In this document: positions 39,293 through 47,584 of the stretch, in pieces | How positions within the stretch are numbered: position 1 is the stretch's first letter | Layout of the letters: every line of letters starts with the position of its first letter | NCBI GenBank assembly: GCA_934457145.1 | Contig: CAKSHP010000012.1 | Span: forward strand, 1-57,912 | From: an uncultured Clostridia bacterium | GTDB lineage: Bacteria; Bacillota; Clostridia; UBA1381; UMGS1253 | Direction of reading: 5' to 3' | Length of the DNA: 57,912 bases | Notes under the pieces: generated by a model | Told to the model about the DNA's origin: nothing | The model's database searches: none | Seen by the model: only the letters and a program-made list of their open reading frames with translations | Translations under genes and position numbers: made by a program

Positions 39293-40640
39293 AACCGTAA
39301 AAATAGGACTTGAAAACACCTCGGATATAACAATTCCCTATGAGAATGTGTCTTATATCAGGTTTGACGGTAAGAATATAGCCGAATGTGATATTGATTC
39401 CTTTAATTTGCCGAATTTTGAAATACGCTTTCAGTTTGATACAAGTTTTTTCGGAAACTATATTGAAGAATATGAGGATTGGGCACAGGGCGATTGGTAT
39501 GGAGTGATGAGTGTTATATTATGCTATGATGACGGAACGGAAAAAGAAATTATTCTGCCGTGGAAAGATAACGATACAAATTCCGCGGCGGAATACAATC
39601 ATTATGAGGTTGTAAGGCACATAGAAAGGGACGTGGTGATTGAAGTAGATAAATTCAATATTTACGGTTATATCAATTCCGATGCAATCGGCAGCCATTG
39701 TCAGAAAATTATGCATAAGTTTTCACCGGCGGAAAGCGCATATATCGTAAACAGCAGCAATCGGCATACAATAGCTGAAAAACACGCCATGTTTAACCAT
39801 ATAATAAACACAATGCCGGATGAAATGATTAAAACCTATACTGCGGTCGGGAGAGATAAAGTCAGTCTGCATAAAACCTTAAAGGATTACATGAAATTGC
39901 AGAATAAAATAGCAGAGGATTTTAAAAAAGAAGATGACGGCTTTGTATACAGCTGTTTGGTATATTATATGAGAAAATCCGAACCCGAAGAATACGGCCC
40001 GTATAAGACATTGAATGATTTGTTTGATGATATTGAAAGTTTTTCGGATGATGTTATCGCAAAGCTTGATGTGAAAAAAATTTGCCTGAGTGACAGGCGA
40101 TATGCATCGGTTGTTTTCAATCGTGACAGAGAGCCTGTAAGCGTTTATTCCTGTCTGCTGAACGATGATGAAGAAAATCTTGCGGAGCGGTTTGATTTGA
40201 TGTGGTTTGTCTGCCCGACACCGTTTAAGAAAGGCGATATTGTTTATGCACCGAACATCGCAAGAACCTCTCCGCCGATTCCGGAGGATGAACCGTTTGT
40301 TCTTGACAGGCTTTGCTATGAAAATGTGGATTCGAGATATTTTTCCAACAAATACGATCACGGTGACAGCACTGATATGACGGCGGTGGGATATTTCCAA
40401 GACGATGACGGCAAAATATACATGGAGTGTATGCACGATTATCTGTCGCTTGAATACTACAACGGCAGGCTTGACGGCAAATTAAGAATATTAAAAGCCG
40501 TAAGCAAATATCTTAAAGGAGAAATTCCTCTTGACCTTTTGCTTAACGCGTATGATATTGTTATGAAAGAAGAAAATTTAAGCAAGACAAAACGGTATAT
40601 GAATTTTCTTGAGCAGGATTTAAAGGATATAGGAATATGA
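39282..40640 (+). CDS. Hypothetical protein, paralogue of its upstream neighbour with an extra N-terminal domain (452 aa)
   Basis: The start is ATG 39282 with AAGGAGAAG upstream, overlapping the previous gene by 11 bases. Residues 1-115 form a separate beta-rich domain (IGLENTSDITIPYENVSYIRFDG, LCYDDGTEKEIILPW). Residues 120-452 are collinear with the 342-aa neighbour: DKFNIYGYINSDAIGSHCQKI, HKFSPAESAYI, EKHAMFNHII-TMPDEM, EYGPYKTLNDLFDDIE, FDLMWFVCPTPFKKGDIV, ECMHDYLSLEYYN. The pair are duplicates that have diverged, with the same likely partner or ligand. Function unknown. Confidence 0.75.
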   Translation: MKIKTVKIGLENTSDITIPYENVSYIRFDGKNIAECDIDSFNLPNFEIRFQFDTSFFGNYIEEYEDWAQGDWYGVMSVILCYDDGTEKEIILPWKDNDTNSAAEYNHYEVVRHIERDVVIEVDKFNIYGYINSDAIGSHCQKIMHKFSPAESAYIVNSSNRHTIAEKHAMFNHIINTMPDEMIKTYTAVGRDKVSLHKTLKDYMKLQNKIAEDFKKEDDGFVYSCLVYYMRKSEPEEYGPYKTLNDLFDDIESFSDDVIAKLDVKKICLSDRRYASVVFNRDREPVSVYSCLLNDDEENLAERFDLMWFVCPTPFKKGDIVYAPNIARTSPPIPEDEPFVLDRLCYENVDSRYFSNKYDHGDSTDMTAVGYFQDDDGKIYMECMHDYLSLEYYNGRLDGKLRILKAVSKYLKGEIPLDLLLNAYDIVMKEENLSKTKRYMNFLEQDLKDIGI

Positions 40641-40676
40641 AAACGGCACGGGTTCTAAAAGAGTCCGTGCCGTTTT
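40641..40676. terminator. Terminator between convergent island operons
   Basis: A perfect 11-bp stem (AAACGGCACGG / CCGTGCCGTTT) with a 13-nt loop and T-runs on both sides. It can serve the plus-strand pair and the minus-strand operon. Confidence 0.9.
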
Positions 40677-40729
40677 GCGGTATATTTATAGTGTAGCGAG
40701 TTGTCGGTTTTGAAAATTATTTACTCAAT

Positions 40730-41041
40730 TCAGTTCCCGGCGGAGAGATAAAAAGCGTCTATAATTTTTTGCTTTAATTCTTCGGTAATATAATTTGTAA
40801 AGATAATTGCCTTGCCGTTTCGGATTTCCGCTCTGCCGCGGGGATAGAAATTGTATTCTTTATTGTCGGTGACGGATTTGGGCAGAGTATTCCACGCATT
40901 TTTGTGGTTGAAATTTCCGCCGCTTTTTGAGAGCATATCGTGCGGAATATCTTGAAGCAAATTTCCCAAAGAATCACATTTTACTTTTAATACCAAAAGC
41001 TCGCCGTCCGGTTTTATCCAGAATATTCCCTTGAATGCCAT
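40730..41041 (-). CDS. Conserved hypothetical protein (103 aa)
   Basis: The start is ATG 41041 with AAAGGAG 9 bases upstream; it overlaps the end of the next gene by 28 bases. Marks: HKNAWNTLPKSVTDNKEYNFYPRGRAEIRNGKAIIF, a pattern (WNTLPKS, YNxYPRGRxEIRNGKA) I have met in hypothetical proteins of Firmicutes, close to a mobile or toxin-immunity setting. Small, soluble, no domain known. Last gene of the three-gene minus-strand operon. Confidence 0.7.
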   Translation of the reverse strand: MAFKGIFWIKPDGELLVLKVKCDSLGNLLQDIPHDMLSKSGGNFNHKNAWNTLPKSVTDNKEYNFYPRGRAEIRNGKAIIFTNYITEELKQKIIDAFYLSAGN

Positions 41042-42039
41042 TCTTGAAGGCTCCTTTCCAAAATATCACTAAGCTCGCCTGCGGTGACGCCTTTGCCTGT
41101 TTTGTCGGAGTTATAAAGGTTTTCCCAAAGTATGTTTCCGAGTGAAGGGGATGCATCGGTATTTACCTGATTTTTTAATGCGTTTGAAATTTTTTTAAAT
41201 ATTTTTATATCTTCGGGAAGCTTGCCCGTATATGTTTTCAGCCTATACATAGGCGAAAAAAGCGGAAGATGAGGATAATCACTGAATACGGTTGCGGTCT
41301 TTAAAGCGTTAGCTTTAAAGAAACCGTCTTTTGACAAATACAATGCCTGGGGAAAGCAATAGTCATTTTTATCAGGTCCGGTTTCGATGATAAGTCCTGT
41401 TCTTTCGGGAAAGCTTGGCGTAGAGTCCATAATAACAATATCGCCCTCGGAAAAGGGGTGAAAAATATTGATGCCTGAAATCTTGCCTGAACCGTTAAAA
41501 CTTGTTACTGTGCCGTCGGCTGTTATATACCAGCAGATTTGCTCGTGCATTTCTCCCAAATCATCAGATGAGTATTTTTCAATCGTGTACCAGTATGTCG
41601 GCTGTGAACCGTCATCATACGATTCTTTTTCGTCCTCCCACTCATTTTTTATATATTGCAGAGCCTTGTAAAAGCTTGTATATGGATGGTAGCCGTATAA
41701 TTTTTCATCACCGGTGTCATAATCAAATCCGTATTCGCCGACAATGTACACATCGCCGAAGATTCCGGAAAAATGTCCGATTGCACGCTTGTATTCGTTT
41801 ATATCGGATTTAAGAAGCCCGATTTCCCGATCCTTTGCTTTGTCAATGCTTTCATAAAGATTTTTGAGAAGTTCAAGCTTTTTACAAATGTCAATTCTTG
41901 CACCTTTAATAATATCTGTTTTTCTTGTAATATGAAAGGAATCATATTCTGAGCTTATACACTCCTTCATTTCATCGCTTTCAAACAGGTTTATGATTTC
42001 CGTTTTGATTTTTTGAAATATATTATTGCCGGGTTTCAT
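41014..42039 (-). CDS. Hypothetical protein, distant relative of the 38264/39282 pair (341 aa)
   Basis: The start is ATG 42039 with AAAGGAGG upstream. The N-terminal half is a long charged helix region (KKLELLKNLYESIDKAKDREIGLLKSDINEYKRAIG; likely coiled coil). The second half has YGYHPYTSFYKALQYIKNEWEDE and IFHPFSEGDIVIMD, which parallel EYGPYKTLNDLFDDIE and TPFKKGDIV in the plus-strand pair, in the same order and spacing class. I infer one shared core domain in three proteins of the island. Overlaps its neighbours at both ends, so it is translated as part of one operon. Confidence 0.7.
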   Translation of the reverse strand: MKPGNNIFQKIKTEIINLFESDEMKECISSEYDSFHITRKTDIIKGARIDICKKLELLKNLYESIDKAKDREIGLLKSDINEYKRAIGHFSGIFGDVYIVGEYGFDYDTGDEKLYGYHPYTSFYKALQYIKNEWEDEKESYDDGSQPTYWYTIEKYSSDDLGEMHEQICWYITADGTVTSFNGSGKISGINIFHPFSEGDIVIMDSTPSFPERTGLIIETGPDKNDYCFPQALYLSKDGFFKANALKTATVFSDYPHLPLFSPMYRLKTYTGKLPEDIKIFKKISNALKNQVNTDASPSLGNILWENLYNSDKTGKGVTAGELSDILERSLQEWHSREYSG

Positions 42040-42829
42040 TTAAATCCTCCTTTACAGAAAATAATTTATATTCGCGAACTGATGTTGTACCTCTTTTTTT
42101 GGATTTCACGGTCAGTATACACTCGATTTTATCATACTTTGGAATAACGCAGTTTAGATTTTTTATATCCAGTAATCCAAATTTTCCGTTGTGTTCGATT
42201 ATGTTTATTATATTTTTTCCGTTTACAATTACAGGTTTTTCAAAATAAAATTTTTTATGACGTCTGTAACCGTTATCTTCCGGGGTTATAAAGTCGCCGT
42301 GGGTTATATCATAGAACACCGGACTGTCGTTAATATTGCCGCAATAGCGATAACATGGAACATCAATCATAAAATTTTGTTGTTTTTCTTCTTTCCACAA
42401 CATTTTTCCGCTGTGGCGGCAGAAAATGTAATAATTTTTATGATCTGATGCATAAATCAGCGGGGCGGATTCATCAATTTGGACGGATGAAAAGGTATGA
42501 GCGGTTTCGTATCCGTAATGCTCTGCGTCACAGAAATAATACACAAACTCATTACCGTCTGAAAACAATAAATCATGCCGGTAAAAATCAAGCGTATCGT
42601 ATTTTATACCGGCAATAACTTTATATGATAAATCCGCATCATTAAACTGAATTGCACCGATTTTTCCGTTTTTATGCAAAACGTATAAATATCTGCCGCA
42701 GACAAAAATGTTGTCATAATCTGCGGGCAATACGGTTTTGAAATCAGATACAAGTCCGTATTTATTTTTGTTTTTAATAATCCTGATACCATCTTTTTTT
42801 ATGCACATTATATTATTTTTCATTAACAT
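42023..42829 (-). CDS. WG-repeat-like hypothetical protein (268 aa)
   Basis: The start is the ATG at 42829 with GGGAGG 8 bases upstream; an in-frame ATG at 42862 lies upstream of the predicted transcription start and is rejected. Repeats of the type KNKYGLVSDFKTVLPADYDNI, NGKIGAIQF and HNGKFGLLDIKNLNCVIPKYDKI are WG-like beta-propeller units (N-G-K-x-G-L-x-D ... I-P-x-Y-D-x-I). The remaining units are degenerate. Likely a protein-interaction scaffold. First gene of the operon under shared promoter copy 5. Confidence 0.65.
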   Translation of the reverse strand: MLMKNNIMCIKKDGIRIIKNKNKYGLVSDFKTVLPADYDNIFVCGRYLYVLHKNGKIGAIQFNDADLSYKVIAGIKYDTLDFYRHDLLFSDGNEFVYYFCDAEHYGYETAHTFSSVQIDESAPLIYASDHKNYYIFCRHSGKMLWKEEKQQNFMIDVPCYRYCGNINDSPVFYDITHGDFITPEDNGYRRHKKFYFEKPVIVNGKNIINIIEHNGKFGLLDIKNLNCVIPKYDKIECILTVKSKKRGTTSVREYKLFSVKEDLNETRQ

Positions 42830-42852
42830 AGTTTTTGCCTCCCTGCAAAAAC

Positions 42853-42885
42853 AGTATAGCACAGAGCGTGTACAAAAAATTGCAT
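42853..42885 (-). promoter_or_regulatory. Shared island promoter element, copy 5 (minus strand)
   Basis: Minus strand: ATGCA-ATTTTT-TGTAC (42885-42870), 11 bases, TATACT (42858-42853). Same 27-base geometry. Start near 42846, so the leader is only about 17 bases. Confidence 0.82.
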
Positions 42886-43325
42886 ATAAAAAATGCTGCC
42901 GAAACTAAATAAATTTGAGCCTATACTCATGGGCTGTGTGTGAATTTTACAGCCTTAAAATTTGGTTGTTGACAAAAATTTATATACATGATAAAATTAT
43001 TATAACATCTGACGGTAAAGAGAAATCTGAGCCAAAAGACGAATTGAATTTAACAGGCGGCAGCGGGCGGCGCTTTTTAATGTGCGGCTTATTTGGGTAA
43101 TAGAAAATTAATGGCTGTGCTGCGCTGCATATGAGTTTAAAGGTCTTTCGTTTTTTGGCGGAGGGCTTTTTTGTATGAAAAATTGCAAAAGGGCAAAAAT
43201 TACCGTTAAAAAATTTATTATTAAAAACGTTAATTCTGAAGAGGTTAGATTTTTTTATTTTACTCTGCGTGTCTGCGGCAGAGCGGGGGCGGTTTTAGTA
43301 TTGCAGGCAGAAAGGAAGAAAAATT
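42886..43325 (+). promoter_or_regulatory. Long leader region of the hyd genes with a consensus-like promoter
   Basis: No gene is supported in these 440 bases. A strong promoter is present: TTGACA (42969-42974), 17-bp spacer, TAAAAT (42992-42997), about 320 bases before hydG. Between them are short GC-rich blocks (43057-43075) and T-runs at 43147 and 43166, but no clean terminator hairpin. It could be a long regulated leader or a small-RNA gene; nothing more can be said. Confidence 0.5.
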
Positions 43326-44744
43326 ATGTATAATCCGAAATCAAAAAAAGCGGAGGAATTTATAGCGCATGAGGAAGTTTTGGAGTCGCTGAGGTATGCT
43401 GATGAAAACAAAAATAATTTAGAGCTTATCGATTCGCTTATAGAGAAGGCGGCAAAGCTTAAGGGCTTGACGCACAGGGAGGCATCTGTGCTTTTAGCGT
43501 GCGAAGATGAGGGGCGCATTAAAAAAATGTATGACCTGGCGGAGCAGATTAAAAAGGATTTTTACGGAAACAGAATAGTTATGTTTGCGCCGCTTTATCT
43601 TTCAAACTACTGTGTGAACGGGTGCACGTACTGTCCGTATCATGCAAAAAACAAGCATATTCCGAGAAAGAAGCTTTCACAGGAGGACATTGTGCGCGAG
43701 GTTACGGCGCTTCAGGATATGGGACACAAGCGGCTTGCGATTGAAGCGGGCGAGCATCCAACGCAAAATCCGATTGAATATATTTTAGAGTCGATTAAAA
43801 CGATTTACTCGATAAAGCATAAAAACGGAGCGATAAGAAGAGTTAACGTTAATATTGCGGCGACCACTGTTGAAAACTACAGAAAGCTTAAAGAGGCGGG
43901 AATAGGAACATATATATTATTTCAGGAAACATATCATAAACAAAGCTATGAAAAGCTTCATCCGATGGGTCCAAAGCACGATTATGCATATCACACGGAG
44001 GCGATGGACCGCGCTATGGAGGGCGGCATAGATGACGTTGGACTGGGGGTTTTGTTCGGACTGGAGCTTTACCGCTATGAATTTGCGGCGCTTTTGATGC
44101 ATGCAGAGCATTTGGAGGCTGCGTTCGGGGTTGGACCGCACACGATAAGCGTGCCGAGAATTAAACATGCAGACGATATTGACCCGGCGGCATTTGACAA
44201 CAGCATATCTGACGATATATTTGCAAAGCTTTGCGCGCTGATAAGGATAAGCGTGCCTTACACGGGAATGATTATTTCGACAAGAGAGTCAAAAGAGGTA
44301 AGAGAAAGAGTGATAAGGCTTGGAGTGTCGCAGATAAGCGGAGCTTCGAGGACAAGCGTTGGCGGATATGACGTACCGGAGGAGGAAGATGACTGCTCGG
44401 AGCAGTTTGACGTTAGTGACAAGCGCACACTCGATGAGGTTGTCTGTTGGCTTATGGAAAACGGGTATATTCCGTCGTTTTGCACGGCATGCTACAGAGA
44501 GGGCAGGACGGGAGATCGGTTTATGAGCCTGTTAAAGAGCGGACAGATACAAAACTGCTGCCACCCGAATGCGCTTATGACGCTTAAAGAATACCTTATG
44601 GATTATGCTTCGGAAAAGACGAGAAAAACAGGCGAAAAGCTTATAGAGGCGGAGCTTGAAAATATTCCGAAAGAAAACGTTAAAAACATTTGCAAAAAGA
44701 ATTTGGAAAAGATTGAAAACGGTATACGCGATTTTCATTTTTAA
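43326..44744 (+). CDS. hydG: [FeFe] hydrogenase H-cluster radical SAM maturase HydG
   Basis: 472 aa, the family length. Cleaves tyrosine to supply CO and cyanide ligands of the H-cluster. The radical SAM motif is CVNGCTYC (CxxxCxxC), preceded by MFAPLYLSNY; GVGPHTISVPR and STRESKEVRE are family marks. The C-terminal cluster-binding region CTACYREGRTGDRFM ... CCHPNAL gives the auxiliary [4Fe-4S] site. The start is ATG 43326 with AAAGGAAG upstream. It is followed by hydF (35-base gap) and a TM1266-type gene; hydE and hydA are not in the window. Confidence 0.98.
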   Translation: MYNPKSKKAEEFIAHEEVLESLRYADENKNNLELIDSLIEKAAKLKGLTHREASVLLACEDEGRIKKMYDLAEQIKKDFYGNRIVMFAPLYLSNYCVNGCTYCPYHAKNKHIPRKKLSQEDIVREVTALQDMGHKRLAIEAGEHPTQNPIEYILESIKTIYSIKHKNGAIRRVNVNIAATTVENYRKLKEAGIGTYILFQETYHKQSYEKLHPMGPKHDYAYHTEAMDRAMEGGIDDVGLGVLFGLELYRYEFAALLMHAEHLEAAFGVGPHTISVPRIKHADDIDPAAFDNSISDDIFAKLCALIRISVPYTGMIISTRESKEVRERVIRLGVSQISGASRTSVGGYDVPEEEDDCSEQFDVSDKRTLDEVVCWLMENGYIPSFCTACYREGRTGDRFMSLLKSGQIQNCCHPNALMTLKEYLMDYASEKTRKTGEKLIEAELENIPKENVKNICKKNLEKIENGIRDFHF

Positions 44745-44779
44745 TTTGATTTTTTGATTTTTGAAAGGCGGGGGTTTTT

Positions 44780-46003
44780 ATGGGGCTTAATGATACGCCG
44801 AATGCAAACAGGTGTCACATAGGGTTTTTCGGCATGAGAAATGCGGGGAAATCAAGTTTGGTAAATGCTGTTACAAGCCAGAATTTAAGCGTTGTTTCCC
44901 CGGTTTTGGGGACGACTACGGATCCCGTGCACAAGGCTATGGAGCTTTTGCCGTTGGGACCGGTTGTTATTTTTGATACGCCGGGGTTTGACGATTGCGG
45001 AAGCCTTGGAAATATGCGCATACAAAAAACAAAGCAGGTGCTTCACAAGACGGACATTGCGGTTTTGGTGGCAGACGCGCAAAAGGGGCTTTGCGGCAAG
45101 GATATGGAATTAAAGGCGCTGTTTGAAAAAATGGGCATTTCATATATAATAGCATATAACAAGGCGGATTTGTTGGAAAAAATTCCAAAGTGCGGGGAAA
45201 ATGAGATATATGTGAGCGCTGTGAGCGGGTATATGATAAATGAGCTGAAAGAAAAGATTGCGCATTTAAACCCTCAGGCGGACGGAGAAAAGAAAATTGC
45301 GGGCGACCTTACAGACGAAGGCGACATTGCTGTTTTGGTTATACCTATAGATTCGGCGGCGCCGAAAGGAAGGCTGATTTTGCCTCAGGTGCAGACTATA
45401 AGAGATATTTTGGATTCCGGTGCACAGGCTTTTGTTGTTTTGCCGACAAATCTTACACAGGCGCTTTTAAATTTAAAGAAAAAGCCAAAGCTTGTGATAT
45501 GCGACAGCCAGGTGTTTGAAACGGCGGCAAAACAGACGCCTGAAGATATTGCTTTGACATCATTTTCAATTTTGATGGCAAGGTATAAGGGATTTTTGGA
45601 AAGCGCAGTCTGCGGAGCGGGAGCTATTGACAAATTAAAAGACGGCGATACGGTTTTGATATCGGAAGGGTGTTCTCATCACAGGCAGTGTGACGATATA
45701 GGGACGGTTAAGCTGCCGGGATGGATTAGAGAATATACAAAAAAGAAGATTAATTTTAAATTTACTTCGGGAACGGAGTTTGACGAAGAGCTTAAGGGGA
45801 TTTCGCTTGTGATTCACTGCGGCGGATGCATGATAAGCGAGCGCGAGGTTAAATACCGGTTAAGCTGTGCACAGGAAAAAAACGTTGCTTTTACAAACTA
45901 CGGAATTGCAATTGCGCATATGAAGGGGATTTTGAAAAGAAGCATAGCGGTTTTTCCGGGGCTTTTTGAAAAATATGAAAAGGGTTTAAAGGAAAGGAGC
46001 TAA
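44780..46003 (+). CDS. hydF: [FeFe] hydrogenase maturation GTPase HydF
   Basis: 407 aa. GTPase scaffold that carries the H-cluster precursor to the hydrogenase. GTPase motifs: G1 GMRNAGKSS (18-26), G3 DTPGFDD, G4 NKAD. The dimerisation domain follows (about 180-290), and the C-terminal cluster domain has the CxH...HCxxC set, CSHHRQC and IHCGGC. The start is ATG 44780 after a G-rich AGGCGGGGG stretch. Six bases separate it from the next gene. Confidence 0.98.
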   Translation: MGLNDTPNANRCHIGFFGMRNAGKSSLVNAVTSQNLSVVSPVLGTTTDPVHKAMELLPLGPVVIFDTPGFDDCGSLGNMRIQKTKQVLHKTDIAVLVADAQKGLCGKDMELKALFEKMGISYIIAYNKADLLEKIPKCGENEIYVSAVSGYMINELKEKIAHLNPQADGEKKIAGDLTDEGDIAVLVIPIDSAAPKGRLILPQVQTIRDILDSGAQAFVVLPTNLTQALLNLKKKPKLVICDSQVFETAAKQTPEDIALTSFSILMARYKGFLESAVCGAGAIDKLKDGDTVLISEGCSHHRQCDDIGTVKLPGWIREYTKKKINFKFTSGTEFDEELKGISLVIHCGGCMISEREVKYRLSCAQEKNVAFTNYGIAIAHMKGILKRSIAVFPGLFEKYEKGLKERS

Positions 46004-46009
46004 AAGGAT

Positions 46010-46261
46010 ATGCAGCAAAAGACAAAGGTTGCGATTATTTCGGCAATGGTTACAAATCCGGACAGCGTTGAGAGGCTTAATGCGATTTTGCACGAATACA
46101 GATCGTATATCATAGGCAGAATGGGGCTGCCGTATCACAAAAAAAGCGTCAGCATTATATCGGTTGCGGTTGACGCAAAGAGCGATATAATAAATGCGCT
46201 CTCCGGCAAAATAGGAAATCTTGACGGAGTGAGCGCAAAGACGGTTTCGTCGGATATTTAG
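46010..46261 (+). CDS. TM1266-family iron-only hydrogenase system putative regulator (83 aa)
   Basis: Small ACT-like/NikR C-terminal-like fold. KVAIISAMVTNPDSVERLNAILHEYRSYIIGRMGLPYH is the family pattern, followed by a beta-strand pair SIISVAVDA and the end SAKTVSSDI. Family members are found with hyd maturases and are thought to sense a ligand or metal; function not proven. The start is ATG 46010, with AAGGAG inside and after the hydF stop. Its stop is 1 base from the stop of the convergent dgt-like gene, with no terminator between. Confidence 0.88.
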   Translation: MQQKTKVAIISAMVTNPDSVERLNAILHEYRSYIIGRMGLPYHKKSVSIISVAVDAKSDIINALSGKIGNLDGVSAKTVSSDI

Positions 46262-46262
46262 T

Positions 46263-47459
46263 TTATGAGTTTTTTATAAGGTCTTCAAAATAGGAGACAT
46301 AGTTTAGTTTGATTTTGCTTTCGGGGAACCAGAAATTGAAAAGATCGACAAAGTAGTCGTCGGTCATGGCGGCGATATAGTCGGCGGCAATCTGGTTTAG
46401 TTCGGTGGCTTCATAGTTATTTTCAAGATAGTATTTTCCTCGGTCGAGCACAAAATTTATATGGTGCTTATAGACCGGGGAATTTTTGTTTTTATTTTTT
46501 AAATCACAGATAATTTTTTTATATATTTTTTCAAACATTAAATGTACATCGTCATGAATACTGAGGATTTTTTTGCTCTGATAGATAAATTCGTTGTTCT
46601 GGGCTTTGGCGGTTTTTAAGTCGCGGTAGCTTTCGGGATCGAGCATGATATAGTTTTTGCCGATGCTGTTTTCAACAATGCTTACGATAAGATTGTTTAT
46701 TATTACGGCGTTAAAGGTGCCGAGATTTTCGGAGCCGAACATTTTGTCGGAAGGGATTATTCCGGCGCGGACGGCGTCCTGGCGGTCTTTGCCGATATAG
46801 GCTATCATGTCGCTTATGCGCACAACGCAGCCTTCAAGCGTTGAAGCAATAAGGGTTTTTATATTTTTTTTATCTTTATAGCATTTTTCTACTTTTAAGT
46901 CAAATTCGTCAAAGCCGGAAAGCTTTGAGGGGATATAGGTCTGAAGCTCAAATTCGCCGTTGTGGCAAAGAATTCCGTCTAAGGTTTGCATTGAAATATT
47001 GTGCTTAAAAATTCCGTCGAGCACACGGACACTGTGGACATTATGGTTAAAGTATCTTCCTGTTGCAGCGCTATACTGTTCGTTTAAAAAGTCTTCGCCG
47101 GCATGGCCGAAGGGAGTGTGGCCGATATCGTGGCCGAGAGAGATGGCTTCGATAAGGTCGCAGTTGAGGTTTAAAAGTCTGCCGATATTGCGGGCAATTC
47201 TTGACACGAGCTGCACATGAAAGCTGCGGCGGGAGATGTCGTCGTTTTTATAAAGAGAGATTACCTGGGTTTTATCGCCGTAGCGGTTATAGTACGGGCT
47301 GTTTAGAATTTTTTCGGTGTCGCGGACAAATGCCGGGCGCAGAATATTTTCTTTATCATGATTTTCGAAGCGGCGGACGCATTTTGGCTGCGGCGCGGAC
47401 GCTTTGTTATTTTTTATAAGATCTATTGTTTTTTGGCTTAGTGATTTGTATTCGTTCAT
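46263..47459 (-). CDS. Deoxyguanosinetriphosphate triphosphohydrolase-like HD protein
   Basis: 398 aa dNTPase of the HD superfamily. N-terminal ENILRPAFVRDTEKILNSPYYNRYGDKTQVI matches the Dgt substrate region (R-D-x-x-R-I-x-x-S-x-x-x-R-x-x-x-K-T-Q-V variant). The metal site is His in FHVQLVSR, HD in LGHDIGHTPFGHAGE and a later Asp in VVRISDMIAYIGKD. Hydrolyses dNTPs to nucleoside and triphosphate. The start is ATG 47459, with ACGGAGA upstream. It is the last host-type gene before the virion module. Some relatives protect against phage by draining dNTPs; whether this one does is unknown. Confidence 0.9.
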   Translation of the reverse strand: MNEYKSLSQKTIDLIKNNKASAPQPKCVRRFENHDKENILRPAFVRDTEKILNSPYYNRYGDKTQVISLYKNDDISRRSFHVQLVSRIARNIGRLLNLNCDLIEAISLGHDIGHTPFGHAGEDFLNEQYSAATGRYFNHNVHSVRVLDGIFKHNISMQTLDGILCHNGEFELQTYIPSKLSGFDEFDLKVEKCYKDKKNIKTLIASTLEGCVVRISDMIAYIGKDRQDAVRAGIIPSDKMFGSENLGTFNAVIINNLIVSIVENSIGKNYIMLDPESYRDLKTAKAQNNEFIYQSKKILSIHDDVHLMFEKIYKKIICDLKNKNKNSPVYKHHINFVLDRGKYYLENNYEATELNQIAADYIAAMTDDYFVDLFNFWFPESKIKLNYVSYFEDLIKNS

Positions 47460-47527
47460 ATTAATCTCCGTTTTATGTTATTTAATATTATTTTACCACG
47501 TTTTTAGGTTTTGTGCAAGCAAAAAGC

Positions 47528-47560
47528 TTGTAGTAGCAGAGAAAAAAAGTTTTGTATAAT
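47528..47560 (+). promoter_or_regulatory. Virion-module promoter, copy 1 (TTGTAGTAG-N18-TATAAT)
   Basis: TTGTAGTAG (47528-47536) and TATAAT (47555-47560) with AAAAAAAGTTTT between. TTGTAG to -10 spacing is 21 bases, too long for a normal sigma-A site. The same arrangement recurs at 51015. It lies 25 bases upstream of the first gene of the module. Confidence 0.6.
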
Positions 47561-47584
47561 GGCATTAAAGAGGAGGTGAAAAAC

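Noticed and set aside
42829..42862. ATG 42862 as the start of the WG-like protein
   Set aside because: It overlaps the -10 box of promoter copy 5, so the codon would not be in the transcript; ATG 42829 has GGGAGG upstream.
42915..43100. A 61-codon ORF in the hyd leader
   Set aside because: No ribosome-binding site or domain, and it overlaps the consensus promoter region.
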